In this document: positions 1 through 8,904 of the stretch, piece by piece
How the letters are laid out: each line of letters starts with the position of its first letter
Position numbering within the stretch: position 1 is the stretch's first letter
Source of the DNA: Pusillimonas sp. DMV24BSW_D
Lineage (GTDB): Bacteria > Pseudomonadota > Gammaproteobacteria > Burkholderiales > Burkholderiaceae_B
NCBI RefSeq assembly: GCF_011388195.1
Contig: NZ_CP049990.1
Location: 744,001-808,000, forward strand
DNA: 64,000 bases
Reading direction: 5' to 3'
Translations under genes and position numbers: made by a program
Notes under the pieces: model-generated
What the model saw: only the letters and a program-made list of their open reading frames with translations
Databases searched by the model: none
Told to the model about the DNA's origin: nothing

Positions 1-1
1 T

Positions 2-1519
2 TCCATCACTGATGTTCGAGGATTTCTGGCGAACTTGCCGGGTATGGTTTACCGCTGTCGCAACGACGCATACTGGACCATGTTGTTTGTAAGTGAGGCA
101 GTTGAACGACTAACCGGCTATCGCGCCGAAGAGTTGCTTGGTAATCGAACCGTTGCCTATGCCGATCTGGTTTTTCCTGCTGATGTGGCTTTGGTTAATG
201 AAAAGGTACGGGAAGGCCTCGAAAAAGGGGGTCACTTCAACCTGGAATACCGGATTTGTCGGGCCGACGGTGAAATCAGGTGGGTTTGGGAGCAAGGGAA
301 TGCGATGCCCAACCGTAACGGCGATATTTCTTTGCTTGAAGGCTATATAACCGACATCACCAAACGGAAAACCGCCGAATTAAGGCTTTCACAAATGCAG
401 CGTCAGTCGGCGGTGATCCTTCAATCGGTTACCGAAGGTATTCACGGAATTGATCGTGACGGCCGACTGATGTTCGTGAATGCGGCGGCGTTGAGCATGC
501 TGGGTTACACCAGTGAAGAAATGCTGGGTAAGCAATCTCATGCCCTGGTGCACCACCACCGAAAAAACGGCTCACTTTATCCCATTACAGAATGCCCGGT
601 ATTTAAAACGTTGCGTGATGGCCGTGTGCGGCGCGTGGATGAAGATTATTTTTTTCGCAAAGATGGAAGCCCGTTTGCTGTGGAGTATGTTGTGTCCCCC
701 ACGGTCGATTTCAGCGGTATGGTTACCGGCGCAGTGGTCAGTTTCAGTGATATTACCCAGCGTCTGGCGCTTGAAGAGCAGCTATTGCAAGCACAACGCA
801 TGGATGCCCTGGGGCAGCTGACAGGGGGTATTGCGCACGACTTCAACAACTTATTAACCGTTATTTTGGGCAATGCCGAACTGCTGGAAGAAAGTCTGAC
901 CGATGACGACGAAAAAAAACCATTGGCCGGCATGGTCGTTAAAGCGGCTCAACGTGGGGCTGATTTAACCCAGGCATTACTGGCATTTGCCCGTAAACAA
1001 CCTTTGGAACCTAAGGTTGTCGATATCAATGAACTGCTCGGGCAAATCAAGCCGTTTCTGCAACGTGCGCTGGGTGAGCAAATTTTGGTTGATCTGAGTT
1101 GTGATGACATTTTGTACCGAATACATGTCGACCCTGTACAACTTGAAAGTGCCTTATTGAATCTGGCTATTAATGCGCGTGATGCCATGAATGGCAGTGG
1201 CCGGTTATTAATTCGTACTGAAAACCACTGGCTCAGCGTGTCGGAAGCCCAGGAGTTCGAGGTGTCTAAAGGGGCTTATGTTGAAATCTCGGTTTCAGAT
1301 TCCGGGCGGGGTATTGAGCCCGAACTGCTTGAGCGTGTGTTTGAACCCTTTTTCACTACCAAAGAAAGGGGAAAAGGCACGGGGTTGGGGTTAGCCATGG
1401 TGTATGGTTTTGTGCGCCAATCGGGAGGTCAGGTTCGCATTCGCTCAATTGTGAATAAAGGTACAACAGTTCGTTTATTTCTGCCTGCGCTTATTGGCCT
1501 GGGCCGGGCCGTAAGCTAG
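2..1519 (+). CDS. PAS sensor histidine kinase (5' end outside window)
   Basis: The reading frame is open from the first bases of the window, so the gene starts upstream and only its C-terminal ~505 residues are here; an internal TTG at 35 is not a credible start. Order seen: a PAS/PAC domain (LPGMVYRC near the beginning, ending in a TDITKRK linker), a second PAS domain ending in FSDITQR, a HisKA dimerisation helix with the phospho-acceptor in GGIAHDFNNLL (~residue 275), and a HATPase_c domain with the N-box NLAINARDAM and G-boxes DSGRGI and GKGTGLGLAM. No receiver domain follows; the protein ends about 12 residues after the ATPase core. It should autophosphorylate on His and signal to a separate regulator that is not in this window. 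Its stop overlaps that of the convergent membrane-protein gene by 4 bp. Confidence 0.9.
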   Translation, partial: SITDVRGFLANLPGMVYRCRNDAYWTMLFVSEAVERLTGYRAEELLGNRTVAYADLVFPADVALVNEKVREGLEKGGHFNLEYRICRADGEIRWVWEQGNAMPNRNGDISLLEGYITDITKRKTAELRLSQMQRQSAVILQSVTEGIHGIDRDGRLMFVNAAALSMLGYTSEEMLGKQSHALVHHHRKNGSLYPITECPVFKTLRDGRVRRVDEDYFFRKDGSPFAVEYVVSPTVDFSGMVTGAVVSFSDITQRLALEEQLLQAQRMDALGQLTGGIAHDFNNLLTVILGNAELLEESLTDDDEKKPLAGMVVKAAQRGADLTQALLAFARKQPLEPKVVDINELLGQIKPFLQRALGEQILVDLSCDDILYRIHVDPVQLESALLNLAINARDAMNGSGRLLIRTENHWLSVSEAQEFEVSKGAYVEISVSDSGRGIEPELLERVFEPFFTTKERGKGTGLGLAMVYGFVRQSGGQVRIRSIVNKGTTVRLFLPALIGLGRAVS

Positions 1520-2076
1520 TTTCGTTTTGGCTTTAATGCTGATTTTCGTAGCACTGCCAGCAAAATCTTTACAAAATATAACAAAAGTATTGCACCGACG
1601 AAATCGCCGGTTACCATCACTAAAAAGCTTTGCCATGATGCGTCGGCATGGCCGTAGAATGCGAACCAAATGTGATGAAGAAAGGCGCTGGTAATGGCAA
1701 AAAGGAAGCAGCATTGTACGAGCAGTTTCGGTGTTAAGTTGGTTAGCGACGCACTTAGGTTATGCCGGTTATTTAATGATAAATAAACGAGATAAGGCGA
1801 AAAAGCCGACAAAAAGCTAACAATTACGGTGTATACTGGGTCGGGGTGGACGACGTAATAAGACCCTGCCAGCCATGATCCAAGCCCAATGCCAATGGCC
1901 CCGGGTGTGCGAAATAACAGTACGCATAACAAGCGGGCGCCGGCCGGCAAGTACACCCAGTTTACGCCCGCAATCCACTCGAATTGGGTGAACAGCCAGC
2001 CATTAACCTGTAACAAAAACAGGAAAAGTATGCTTGAAAGCGCGATCATGAATAGCTGTAATACTATTTGTGACAT
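1516..2076 (-). CDS. Integral membrane protein, MASE1-like
   Basis: 186-residue protein dominated by hydrophobic segments, with about five predicted membrane helices and a basic C-terminus (KSALKPKRN). The segment NWVYLPAGARLLCVLLF followed by GAIGIGLGSWLAG resembles the membrane sensor region MASE1, which is normally fused to output domains; here it stands alone. It is convergent with the histidine kinase (stops overlap 4 bp) and divergent from the winged-helix gene at 2156. A sensory or structural role in the inner membrane is inference; no catalytic motif is visible. Confidence 0.7.
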   Translation of the reverse strand: MSQIVLQLFMIALSSILFLFLLQVNGWLFTQFEWIAGVNWVYLPAGARLLCVLLFRTPGAIGIGLGSWLAGSYYVVHPDPVYTVIVSFLSAFSPYLVYLSLNNRHNLSASLTNLTPKLLVQCCFLFAITSAFLHHIWFAFYGHADASWQSFLVMVTGDFVGAILLLYFVKILLAVLRKSALKPKRN

Positions 2077-2155
2077 TTAAATTATTGTCCTACAAATAGG
2101 CGCTTGCTAACATCAGCCGTGTTCATTGCAAGATTTATGACTAACGAATTATCTA

Positions 2156-2524
2156 ATGACATTTCAAATGAAAGATAAAACCCGCCCTGCTGACATTTAC
2201 CTGCGTTTTCTTCAGCTAGCCGAATCACTGCGTGGCTTGCCTTCGTTACCTGCGCTTGATCCACTGGAAGAGCGTATTTTGAGTTTGGTGGCCTTTGCAA
2301 CGAAAGAGGCCAGCCGGTTGTCGGTGCGCGATATGATGGCGTATTCCGAACTTGGCTCACCTGCAACCATACACAATCGTTTGAAATCCATGCGGGCCAA
2401 GGGTTGGATTATGCTGACCGATACAGAGGATTCCCGCCGTAAGCAAATTACACTGACCCAGGCGGCATTGCTTCATTTCGACAAACTGTCGAAATGCCTT
2501 GTTCAGGCGGCAAAAGAACACTAG
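2156..2524 (+). CDS. Winged-helix (MarR-like) transcriptional regulator
   Basis: 122-residue protein. The central part (residues ~35-105) reads as a winged helix-turn-helix: a first helix EERILSLVAFA, a recognition region SELGSPATIHNRLKSMRAKGWI, then a basic wing DTEDSRRKQITLTQAALLHF as in MarR-family proteins. The N-terminal ~30 residues and short C-terminus would form the dimer helices. ATG at 2156 lacks a strong ribosome site; ATG at 2168 is an alternative. It is divergent from the MASE1-like membrane gene, 79 bp away, and may regulate it (inference). Confidence 0.7.
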   Translation: MTFQMKDKTRPADIYLRFLQLAESLRGLPSLPALDPLEERILSLVAFATKEASRLSVRDMMAYSELGSPATIHNRLKSMRAKGWIMLTDTEDSRRKQITLTQAALLHFDKLSKCLVQAAKEH

Positions 2525-2527
2525 TTG

Positions 2528-2589
2528 AACGTTAACTGGTTTAACATTAAATACAAAAGAAGGAAACCACCAAGTTTCCAGTTAACGTT
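2528..2589. terminator. Inverted repeat with overlapping inner hairpin after the MarR-like gene
   Basis: Two perfect 12-base arms, AACGTTAACTGG at 2528-2539 and CCAGTTAACGTT at 2578-2589, flank a 38-base loop. The loop holds a second hairpin, GGAAAC (2562-2567) with GTTTCC (2574-2579), that shares two bases with the outer right arm, so the two stems compete. A short T-run (TTATTTTT) follows a few bases later. It could be a terminator of the regulator gene or an operator; the sequence does not decide between them. Confidence 0.45.
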
Positions 2590-2903
2590 GAAATGTTATT
2601 TTTAACAGCAGTATTATAAACCGGGCGTTCGGTACGCATCATAACAATTAGAAATGTGTTTAAACGCATGCGGCTTGCTATTACAGCCGTAGCCGGCCTG
2701 AATGCCCGACGTTCAGACGTCTTTCTCAGCGACGTCCTCGTTCATATTGAAGCCTTGCCATGCTTGGGCCAAGGCGCTCTTCCGTAATGTGTTTCGTGTC
2801 ATTCCTCCTGCCGTCCGGTGGCACGGCATAGGGGTATTCCATCATGCACATTTTTTGCTATAGTGCAGTAAAATCACTTTATGCATAAAAAAAGGGGCTA
2901 ACA
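2590..2903. other. Intergenic region before the catabolic cluster
   Basis: About 310 bases with no plausible reading frame. It presumably holds the promoter of the FAH-family gene at 2904; the AT-rich part around 2848-2890 is the likeliest place, but no well-spaced -35/-10 pair stands out. I see no RNA gene. Confidence 0.4.
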
Positions 2904-3758
2904 ATGAAATATGTTTCTTACGTTAAGGCAGGAAAACCGGGCTTCGGCGCTGTTGTTAATGATAACAAAGTTGTTGATTTAACAGACAAAATTGCCGGAG
3001 TGGGTAGTTTGGCGGAATTGGTCGGTAGCGAGAAATCATTAGCCGAAGCAAAAGCCTATGTTGCGAACCAAACACCGGAATTTGGTCTTGACGCCGTCAC
3101 GCTGGAGCCGGTTATTCCCCAACCCAGCAAAATTATTTGCATTGGCATTAACTATGTGGCGCATGCTGCGGAAGCCGGGCGCAAAGTGGGCGACCACCCG
3201 GTTGTTTTTCATCGTTTCGCCGATACCCTGCAAGCTGCAAACGCGCCGCTCATTCGCCCCACTGCATCGCACGACTTCGACTTCGAAGCCGAACTTGCGG
3301 TTGTGATCGGTAAAGGCGGTGCCAATATTAAGCCGGAAGATGCCATGTCGCATGTGGCCGGTTACACCTGCTTCAACGACGGCAGCCTGCGCGATTGGCA
3401 ATTTCATACCCACCAATACGGCATGGGCAAGAACTTCCGTAAAACGGGCGGCCTGGGGCCATGGATGGTCACCGCCGACGAGGTCGACGACTACCGGAAA
3501 ATGGAAATTAAAGGTGTGCTGAACGGTGAAGTCATGCAGGAAGGTAAGTTGTCGGAACTGGCGTTCGATATCCCCTATTTGATTTCGTACGTATCCAAAG
3601 CGCTCGATTGGAATCCCGGCGATATTCTGGCCACCGGTACACCCAGCGGCGTGGGCTTTAAACGCAAGCCCCCTGTGTTCCTGAAGCCCGGCGACACCTT
3701 TGAAGTGGTGATCTCACAAGTCGGAACCTTGTCGAACACCGTTGTCGACGAAGCGTAA
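2904..3758 (+). CDS. Fumarylacetoacetate hydrolase (FAH) family protein
   Basis: 284 residues, the usual length for the small FAH-fold hydrolase/hydratase/decarboxylase family. A ~70-residue N-terminal domain (MKYVSYVKAGKPGFGAVV start) precedes the catalytic FAH core. In the core, IICIGINYVAHAAEAG opens the fold, DFDFEAELAVVIGKGG carries the ExE metal-binding glutamates, FNDGSLRDWQ holds a further ligand region, and ATGTPSGVGF is the family signature near the C-terminus. These enzymes bind Mg2+ or Mn2+ and cleave or hydrate 2-keto acids, but the substrate cannot be read from sequence. AAAGGGG sits ahead of the ATG. It opens a same-strand run with the VOC, transaminase and M24 genes, suggesting a shared catabolic pathway. 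Confidence 0.85.
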   Translation: MKYVSYVKAGKPGFGAVVNDNKVVDLTDKIAGVGSLAELVGSEKSLAEAKAYVANQTPEFGLDAVTLEPVIPQPSKIICIGINYVAHAAEAGRKVGDHPVVFHRFADTLQAANAPLIRPTASHDFDFEAELAVVIGKGGANIKPEDAMSHVAGYTCFNDGSLRDWQFHTHQYGMGKNFRKTGGLGPWMVTADEVDDYRKMEIKGVLNGEVMQEGKLSELAFDIPYLISYVSKALDWNPGDILATGTPSGVGFKRKPPVFLKPGDTFEVVISQVGTLSNTVVDEA

Positions 3759-3796
3759 GAACGTACGGAACATATTCAACTATCTGTGAGGCGGTT

Positions 3797-4357
3797 ATGA
3801 ATCATTCCCCCATTCTGCACTTTACCCATGCAGGCATCCATTGTGTCGATCTCGACTTGATGGTGGATTTTTACTGCAACAAACTGGGTCTGGTTATTAT
3901 TGATGAAGGGGTGGCATCAACCGGGCACCGCCTCTATTTCTTATCGCAAGATCCGGAAATTCACCACCAGATCGTGTTGTTCGACGGCAAGCCGGCTAAT
4001 CTACCGTTCAACCCGGTGAACCAGCTTTCTTTTCTGGTGAAATCACTTGCCGACCTGCGTGCCTACTATCACTTTGCTCAAAAGGCGGGTATTCAGAATA
4101 TCGGCCAGGTCGATCACGGCAACGCGTGGTCTATCTATTTCAAAGACCCGGAAAGCAACCCGATTGAAGTGTATGTCGATAGCCCTTTCTATTCGGCGCA
4201 GCCTTGCAAAGAACCGCTAGACCTGGACACAAGCGACGAAGAAATTATTGCGCGCACCGAGAAAATGGCGCGTAATCGGCCAGGGTTTCAAACGCGTGCG
4301 CAATGGATTGAGTCGACGCGAAAAAGAATCGCCGAGAAACGCGCTTTAAAGCTTTGA
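3797..4357 (+). CDS. VOC superfamily (glyoxalase/extradiol dioxygenase-like) protein
   Basis: 186 residues in the vicinal-oxygen-chelate fold, with two beta-alpha-beta-beta-beta modules. The first begins FTHAGIHCVDLDLMVDFY, whose His is a typical metal ligand; the second ends in GNAWSIYFKDPESNPIEVYV, where the terminal Glu is the usual second ligand. A charged C-terminal tail of about 50 residues follows. Members act as glyoxalases, extradiol dioxygenases or isomerases, so the reaction is unknown here. The gene lies 38 bp after the FAH gene, a pairing common in catabolic operons for ring-cleavage or keto-acid intermediates. Confidence 0.75.
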   Translation: MNHSPILHFTHAGIHCVDLDLMVDFYCNKLGLVIIDEGVASTGHRLYFLSQDPEIHHQIVLFDGKPANLPFNPVNQLSFLVKSLADLRAYYHFAQKAGIQNIGQVDHGNAWSIYFKDPESNPIEVYVDSPFYSAQPCKEPLDLDTSDEEIIARTEKMARNRPGFQTRAQWIESTRKRIAEKRALKL

Positions 4358-4458
4358 AAAGGTAGGCAATACGCTTAAGTAACAGAATGACACAATAGGA
4401 TTGAGGTACCATCGTCATTGGAAAGCAGTAACTCACTTGAACAAAAAGGAGAGTTCCA

Positions 4459-5709
4459 ATGAATGTATTTGAACGCCTCGAGTCTAATGTCCGAGCCTAC
4501 TGCCGTGCCTATCCGGCCGTATTCGAGAAAGCTTCGAATGCGCGCCAATGGGATGAAAACGGTAATGAATTTATCGATTTTTTCGCCGGCGCCGGTGTGC
4601 TGAATTATGGGCACAACAATGAACGGATGCGTAAGGCGATTATCGATTACATGCTGGCCGATGGTGTTACGCATAGCCTAGACTTGCACACCACCTCGAA
4701 ACGTACTTTTATTGAACGTTTCGAAGACATCATTCTTAAGCCGCGCAAGCTGGAATACAAACTTCAGTTCACCGGCCCAACCGGCACCAATGTGGTTGAA
4801 GCCGCCTTGAAACTGGCTCGCAAGGTTACTGGTCGTTCAACCGTTGCAGCGTTCACAAACGGCTTTCACGGGATGACGCTGGGCGCCCTGGCCGTGACCG
4901 GTAACGCACATTACCGCAACGTCAGCGGCGTTGCATTAAATGATGTGCTGCGCCTGCCTTTTGAAGGGTATGCCGGCACGGGCGTGGGTTCCCTGGACAT
5001 GATTCGCCAAACCCTGGCCGACTCCTCCAGTGGTGTCGAGGCACCGGCCGCCTTTCTGGTTGAAACCGTACAGGCCGAAGGTGGCGTGAACGTGGCCGGC
5101 AAGGAGTGGTTACAGGCGCTGCAGGCCTTGGCCAAGGAATACGGCGCGTTGTTCATTATTGACGATATTCAATTGGGTAACGGTCGCACCGGGCACTTTT
5201 TCAGCTGGGAAGACATGGGCCTGGATCCCGACTTGGTCTGTCTGGCCAAGGGTATAGGTGGTTTCGGCACGCCCATGGGCTTGCTCCTGATCCGTCCTGA
5301 GCTCGATCAATGGTCGCCGGGCGATCACACCGGCACCTTCCGTGGGCAGAACCTGTCGTTCGTGGCCGGTAGTGAAGCGCTGGCCTATTATGAAAACGAC
5401 GACTTTCTGAAATCGGTGCAGGAAAAAGGCCGTTACATGGAAGAGCGCCTGAACAATATTGTTGCGAATCACAAGAAACTGAATTTTGAAGTGCGTGGTC
5501 GCGGCATGATGCAAGGTCTCGATACACATAGCCCCGCCATCGCGAAAAAAATCATGGCGGCTGCCGCGAAACAGCGCGTGATTGTGGGTGCGTGCGGAAC
5601 AGACGGCCGCGTCATCAAGGCGTGCCCGCCCCTAACCATCGAGCAAGAGACTCTTGAACGCGGGCTGGATTTGTTGGAGGCGGCAGTGAATGAAGGGGTG
5701 ACGCAATGA
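4459..5709 (+). CDS. EctB/DoeD-like class III aminotransferase (diaminobutyrate-type)
   Basis: 416-residue PLP-dependent class III aminotransferase. The N-terminus (MNVFERLESNVRAYCRAYP) and the block EFIDFFAGAGVLNYGHNN closely follow diaminobutyrate-2-oxoglutarate transaminases (EctB). The cofactor region shows GPTGTNVVEAALKLARK, FTNGFHGMTLGALAVTG, the aspartate in FIIDDIQLGNGRTG, and the Schiff-base lysine in CLAKGIGGFG (~K264). In ectoine synthesis EctB makes 2,4-diaminobutyrate; in degradation DoeD runs the reverse, giving aspartate semialdehyde. No ectA or ectC is nearby, and the ORF overlaps by 4 bp a DoeA-like hydrolase gene, so the catabolic direction is more likely (inference). AAAGGAG precedes the ATG. 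Confidence 0.8.
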   Translation: MNVFERLESNVRAYCRAYPAVFEKASNARQWDENGNEFIDFFAGAGVLNYGHNNERMRKAIIDYMLADGVTHSLDLHTTSKRTFIERFEDIILKPRKLEYKLQFTGPTGTNVVEAALKLARKVTGRSTVAAFTNGFHGMTLGALAVTGNAHYRNVSGVALNDVLRLPFEGYAGTGVGSLDMIRQTLADSSSGVEAPAAFLVETVQAEGGVNVAGKEWLQALQALAKEYGALFIIDDIQLGNGRTGHFFSWEDMGLDPDLVCLAKGIGGFGTPMGLLLIRPELDQWSPGDHTGTFRGQNLSFVAGSEALAYYENDDFLKSVQEKGRYMEERLNNIVANHKKLNFEVRGRGMMQGLDTHSPAIAKKIMAAAAKQRVIVGACGTDGRVIKACPPLTIEQETLERGLDLLEAAVNEGVTQ

Positions 5710-6872
5710 GGGATCACGACGGGCTGACCTTTTCCCTGAAAGAATATGAGCGTCGCCTGACTGAACTGCGTCAGCGAATGCAAGAGCGTTTGCTGGATGC
5801 GGTGATTATTTCCGACCCGGAAAATCTCGCTTATTTAACCGGCCATCAAACCACCGGCTATTCATTTTTCCAGGCGCTGTTGGTGCCAATCGACCGCGAG
5901 CCGGTTTCGATTACGCGCCATTTGGAAACTTCCAACATTGAATACAGAACCTGGGTCGAAGACGCCCGCTACTACAGCGATACCGGCGACGCCATACAAA
6001 TGCTGTACGACGTGATTCGGGAAATGGGCCTGATTGGCAAGAATGTGGGCCATGAGCGAAATAGCTACTTTTTTCCAGCCTATCAGCAAGACCGTTTGCA
6101 CACCATGTTTTCCAACGGTAACTTGCAAGATTGTTTCGGCATTGTGGAAGAAGGCCGTATCTGCAAGTCAGACGACGAAATCGAGGTCATGAAAAAGGCC
6201 GCGAAGGCCACTGAAGCGGGGATGAAGGCGGCATACGAAGCCGTGGCTGAAGGCGCCACGGAAAATGAAATCGCTGCGGCAGCCTGCTCTGCCATGTTCA
6301 GTGCAGGGGGCGAGTACCCGGCGGTACTGCCCTACGTTACGTCGGGTCCGCGCACCATGATTGGCCATGCCACCTGGGAAGGGCGCACGGTTCAGGCGAA
6401 TGAACATGTGTTTCTGGAAATGGCGGGTTGTTATCGCCGCTACCATACGGCCATGATGCGCACGGTGGTGCTGGGTGAGTTAAGCCATTCCATGTACAAG
6501 GCCCAAGAGCGCATGAAAACGGCGTTGATCGAGGTCGAAAACTTAATCCGACCTGGTGTTACGGTGTCAGATGTAGACAAGTTGGTTCGTAACATTATTT
6601 CCGACAACGACATCGGTGCCCAACTGGTAACGCGCGCCGGTTATTCCATTGGTATTGCTTTCGCGCCGTCGTGGGATGAAGGCTACATGTTGAGTTTGAA
6701 GCAGGGCTCGCAAGAAATACTTAAGCCCGGCATGACCATTCATATCATTCCGTGGATGTACGGTGTTGACGGCGATAAAACCTGTGGCATTTCCGACACC
6801 ATTCGCGTGACCGAAAAAGGGTGTGAGTCCTTTTTCGACCTTGACCGCAATTTTGTGGTGAAGCCGAATTAG
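5706..6872 (+). CDS. M24-family metallohydrolase, ectoine hydrolase (DoeA)-like
   Basis: 388 residues with a creatinase-type N-terminal domain (ISDPENLAYLTGHQTTGYSFFQ) and a C-terminal pita-bread fold of the M24 family. The metal-site pattern is degenerate compared with true aminopeptidases, as in creatinase and DoeA: HATWEGRTVQANEHVFLEMAG and CYRRYHTAMMRTVVLGE are present. DoeA opens the ectoine ring to N-acetyl-diaminobutyrate. The length and the direct coupling to an EctB/DoeD-like transaminase (4-bp ATGA overlap) support that assignment; a prolidase or creatinase of different specificity is possible. Its stop overlaps by 4 bp the stop of the convergent aldehyde dehydrogenase gene. Confidence 0.7.
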   Translation: MRDHDGLTFSLKEYERRLTELRQRMQERLLDAVIISDPENLAYLTGHQTTGYSFFQALLVPIDREPVSITRHLETSNIEYRTWVEDARYYSDTGDAIQMLYDVIREMGLIGKNVGHERNSYFFPAYQQDRLHTMFSNGNLQDCFGIVEEGRICKSDDEIEVMKKAAKATEAGMKAAYEAVAEGATENEIAAAACSAMFSAGGEYPAVLPYVTSGPRTMIGHATWEGRTVQANEHVFLEMAGCYRRYHTAMMRTVVLGELSHSMYKAQERMKTALIEVENLIRPGVTVSDVDKLVRNIISDNDIGAQLVTRAGYSIGIAFAPSWDEGYMLSLKQGSQEILKPGMTIHIIPWMYGVDGDKTCGISDTIRVTEKGCESFFDLDRNFVVKPN

Positions 6873-8239
6873 CCGCGTTTCGGGCCCAACCATATCTGTT
6901 GGGCGTTCACGAATTCGTGAATGCCCGGCATACCCAATTCACGACCATAGCCCGATTTCTTGATCCCGCCGGAGGGCAGTCTCGGATCGGTTTTTACAAT
7001 CCCGTTAATGGCCACCTGGCCCGCCTCGAATCGCGGAGCCAGTGCCTCGCCCCGCTCTGCCGTCGTCCAGACAGCGGCCGCCAACCCATATTGCGTGGCG
7101 TTGGCCACTGCTACGGCGTCGTCAGCGTCTTTAACCGGGGTTAACGCGGCCACCGGGCCGAAGGTTTCTTCGGTAAAAGCCGCTGCATCGCGCGGTACGT
7201 CGGTTAACAGCGTAACGGGATAAAAGCTACCTGGCTTATTTGGTATTTCGCCACCCAGCAGGCAACGTGCGCCTGCTTTGATGGAGTCTTCAACCTGACG
7301 GTGCAACTGATCGCGTAAATCGGCTCGCGCCATGGGGCCGATATCGGTGTCGGGTTGGGTTGGATCCCCCACTTTCAGGCCTTCAAGCCGCTTGCGAAAC
7401 TTTTCCACGACTTCAGGGTAAACCGACTCTTCCACCAAAATGCGTTTGGCGGCAATACACGATTGGCCCGCGCAAATAAAGCGCGACAAGGCAACCGTGT
7501 CAACGGCTTGATCGAGATCGGCATCTGCCAGGATCACGGCCGGGTCGGAGCCCCCCAGTTCCAGCACCGCCGGTTTAATTTCGCCGGCGGCCAGGGCGGC
7601 AACCTGTTTGCCTCCGCCGGTAGAGCCGGTAAACGAGACCGCGGCAGTTCGGGGGTCGCGAATCAGTGCGCCGGCCGTGTCGTTGCCGACGATCAGGGTT
7701 TGCAATACACCCTCAGGAACGCCCGCTTTGCGAAACGCTTCTTCAATGGCGTCGGCACAGCCCGGCACATGTGAATCGTGTTTGATAATGACGGTATTGC
7801 CGGCCATGAGGGCCGGCGCGAAAACGCGTGCAGCCAGCCAGTAAGGGGAATTCCACGGCAGAATGCCCAGTACGGTACCCAGCGGCAGGTACTGTACCCA
7901 GCTGCGCGTGGCGTCGGATTCAATGGTTTGGGGGGCCAGATAGGTTTTCGCGTGTTCGGCATAGTGCTCTGCGGCCCAGGCCGTTTTTTCCACTTCGCCA
8001 TCGGCCTCTTTCACGGGTTTGCCCATTTCTTCCGTCATCAGCGCTGAATGGAGGGCTTTGTCTTCGCGTAGTTGCCTGGCCACCGCTTTCAGGTGCGCGC
8101 CCCGTTGTTCGAAACTGAGTTCACGCCAGTGGGTGAAGGCTTGGGCGGCGGCGTTGAGCTTGCGCTCTACCACTTCGGAAGTGTCCCAGGCGCGTTCCTT
8201 GATGATCTTTCCAGTTGCAGGATTGACAATTTCCGGCAT
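6869..8239 (-). CDS. NAD(P)-dependent aldehyde dehydrogenase (succinate-semialdehyde type)
   Basis: 456 residues from the ATG at 8239 (MPEIVNPATGK), chosen because AAAGGAGAGTT sits just upstream; the open frame runs further up but that part is not family-like. The aldehyde dehydrogenase core shows LGILPWNSPYWLAARVFAPAL, the nucleotide-binding FTGSTGGGKQV, the catalytic-glutamate block LELGGSDPAVI, and the nucleophilic cysteine in CAGQSCIAAKRI. Specificity is closest to succinate-semialdehyde dehydrogenases (GabD/Sad). Beside a DoeA-like hydrolase and a DABA-type transaminase it could serve as DoeC, oxidising aspartate semialdehyde to aspartate (inference). Confidence 0.88.
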   Translation of the reverse strand: MPEIVNPATGKIIKERAWDTSEVVERKLNAAAQAFTHWRELSFEQRGAHLKAVARQLREDKALHSALMTEEMGKPVKEADGEVEKTAWAAEHYAEHAKTYLAPQTIESDATRSWVQYLPLGTVLGILPWNSPYWLAARVFAPALMAGNTVIIKHDSHVPGCADAIEEAFRKAGVPEGVLQTLIVGNDTAGALIRDPRTAAVSFTGSTGGGKQVAALAAGEIKPAVLELGGSDPAVILADADLDQAVDTVALSRFICAGQSCIAAKRILVEESVYPEVVEKFRKRLEGLKVGDPTQPDTDIGPMARADLRDQLHRQVEDSIKAGARCLLGGEIPNKPGSFYPVTLLTDVPRDAAAFTEETFGPVAALTPVKDADDAVAVANATQYGLAAAVWTTAERGEALAPRFEAGQVAINGIVKTDPRLPSGGIKKSGYGRELGMPGIHEFVNAQQIWLGPKRG

Positions 8240-8255
8240 GAACTCTCCTTTCGTT

Positions 8256-8693
8256 TTACTTGCTGTGTACTTCCTTGCCGCCGGGCGTAACCAGATACCA
8301 TTCGGCACCAAAACCGTTAACATCCTGGCCCATGGTATCGCCCGGGGCCTTGTCTTTGATGAAATAGTAAAGCGGCCAACCATTGTAGGTTACCTGCATC
8401 GTACCATCGGGGCGCTTTAGTGACCCCAGCGCGCCGGCGTTAACACCCGCACCGGCCTGGGGCTCGCCATCGCTGGTAAGCGGTGGCCATGCGGTGGCGC
8501 AGGCGTCGAAACAGGTGCTTTTACCCGGCTCGTCGGCTTTGAATAAATAGAGACTTCGGCCTTGGCCATCGGCCAGGTGGGCGCCAAGTGAGGATTCCTG
8601 GACGGTTACCATGGCCGGGCCGGCGGCGCCGGCAATAGAAAGCCCGGCAACCAGGGTGATGGCGGCGAGTGTTGCGTTCATAAGCATTTTCAT
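8256..8693 (-). CDS. Secreted COG4315-type repeat protein
   Basis: 145 residues with a clear Sec signal peptide (hydrophobic LAAITLVAGLSIAGAAG after a short basic start). The mature part has two copies of the COG4315-type repeat found in predicted lipoproteins: GAHLADGQGRSLYLFKADEPGKSTC..CATAWPP, and GTMQVTYNGWPLYYFIKDKAPGDTMGQ. The pair of cysteines in STCFDACATAWPP is typical. No lipobox cysteine is seen, so it is probably periplasmic. Function is unknown for the family. It lies just upstream of, and co-oriented with, the aldehyde dehydrogenase gene. Confidence 0.8.
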   Translation of the reverse strand: MKMLMNATLAAITLVAGLSIAGAAGPAMVTVQESSLGAHLADGQGRSLYLFKADEPGKSTCFDACATAWPPLTSDGEPQAGAGVNAGALGSLKRPDGTMQVTYNGWPLYYFIKDKAPGDTMGQDVNGFGAEWYLVTPGGKEVHSK

Positions 8694-8904
8694 GGCGTGT
8701 CTCCTTTAAAAATACGCTGCCATGCCGAATAGTTCGACCAGCGATTTGAATACGGTAGTGACCACGTTGACGTGTGTCAACGGCCGTGAGGATTAGGTAT
8801 TACTGCCGAATGTCTTGCGCCGGCCAACCCCTGAGCGCCTCCTGAAGCGTGGGAATGTGGCACACTTTAGGGCTGGAGAAAGCTGAAGAAAGAGAGATAA
8901 AGCC

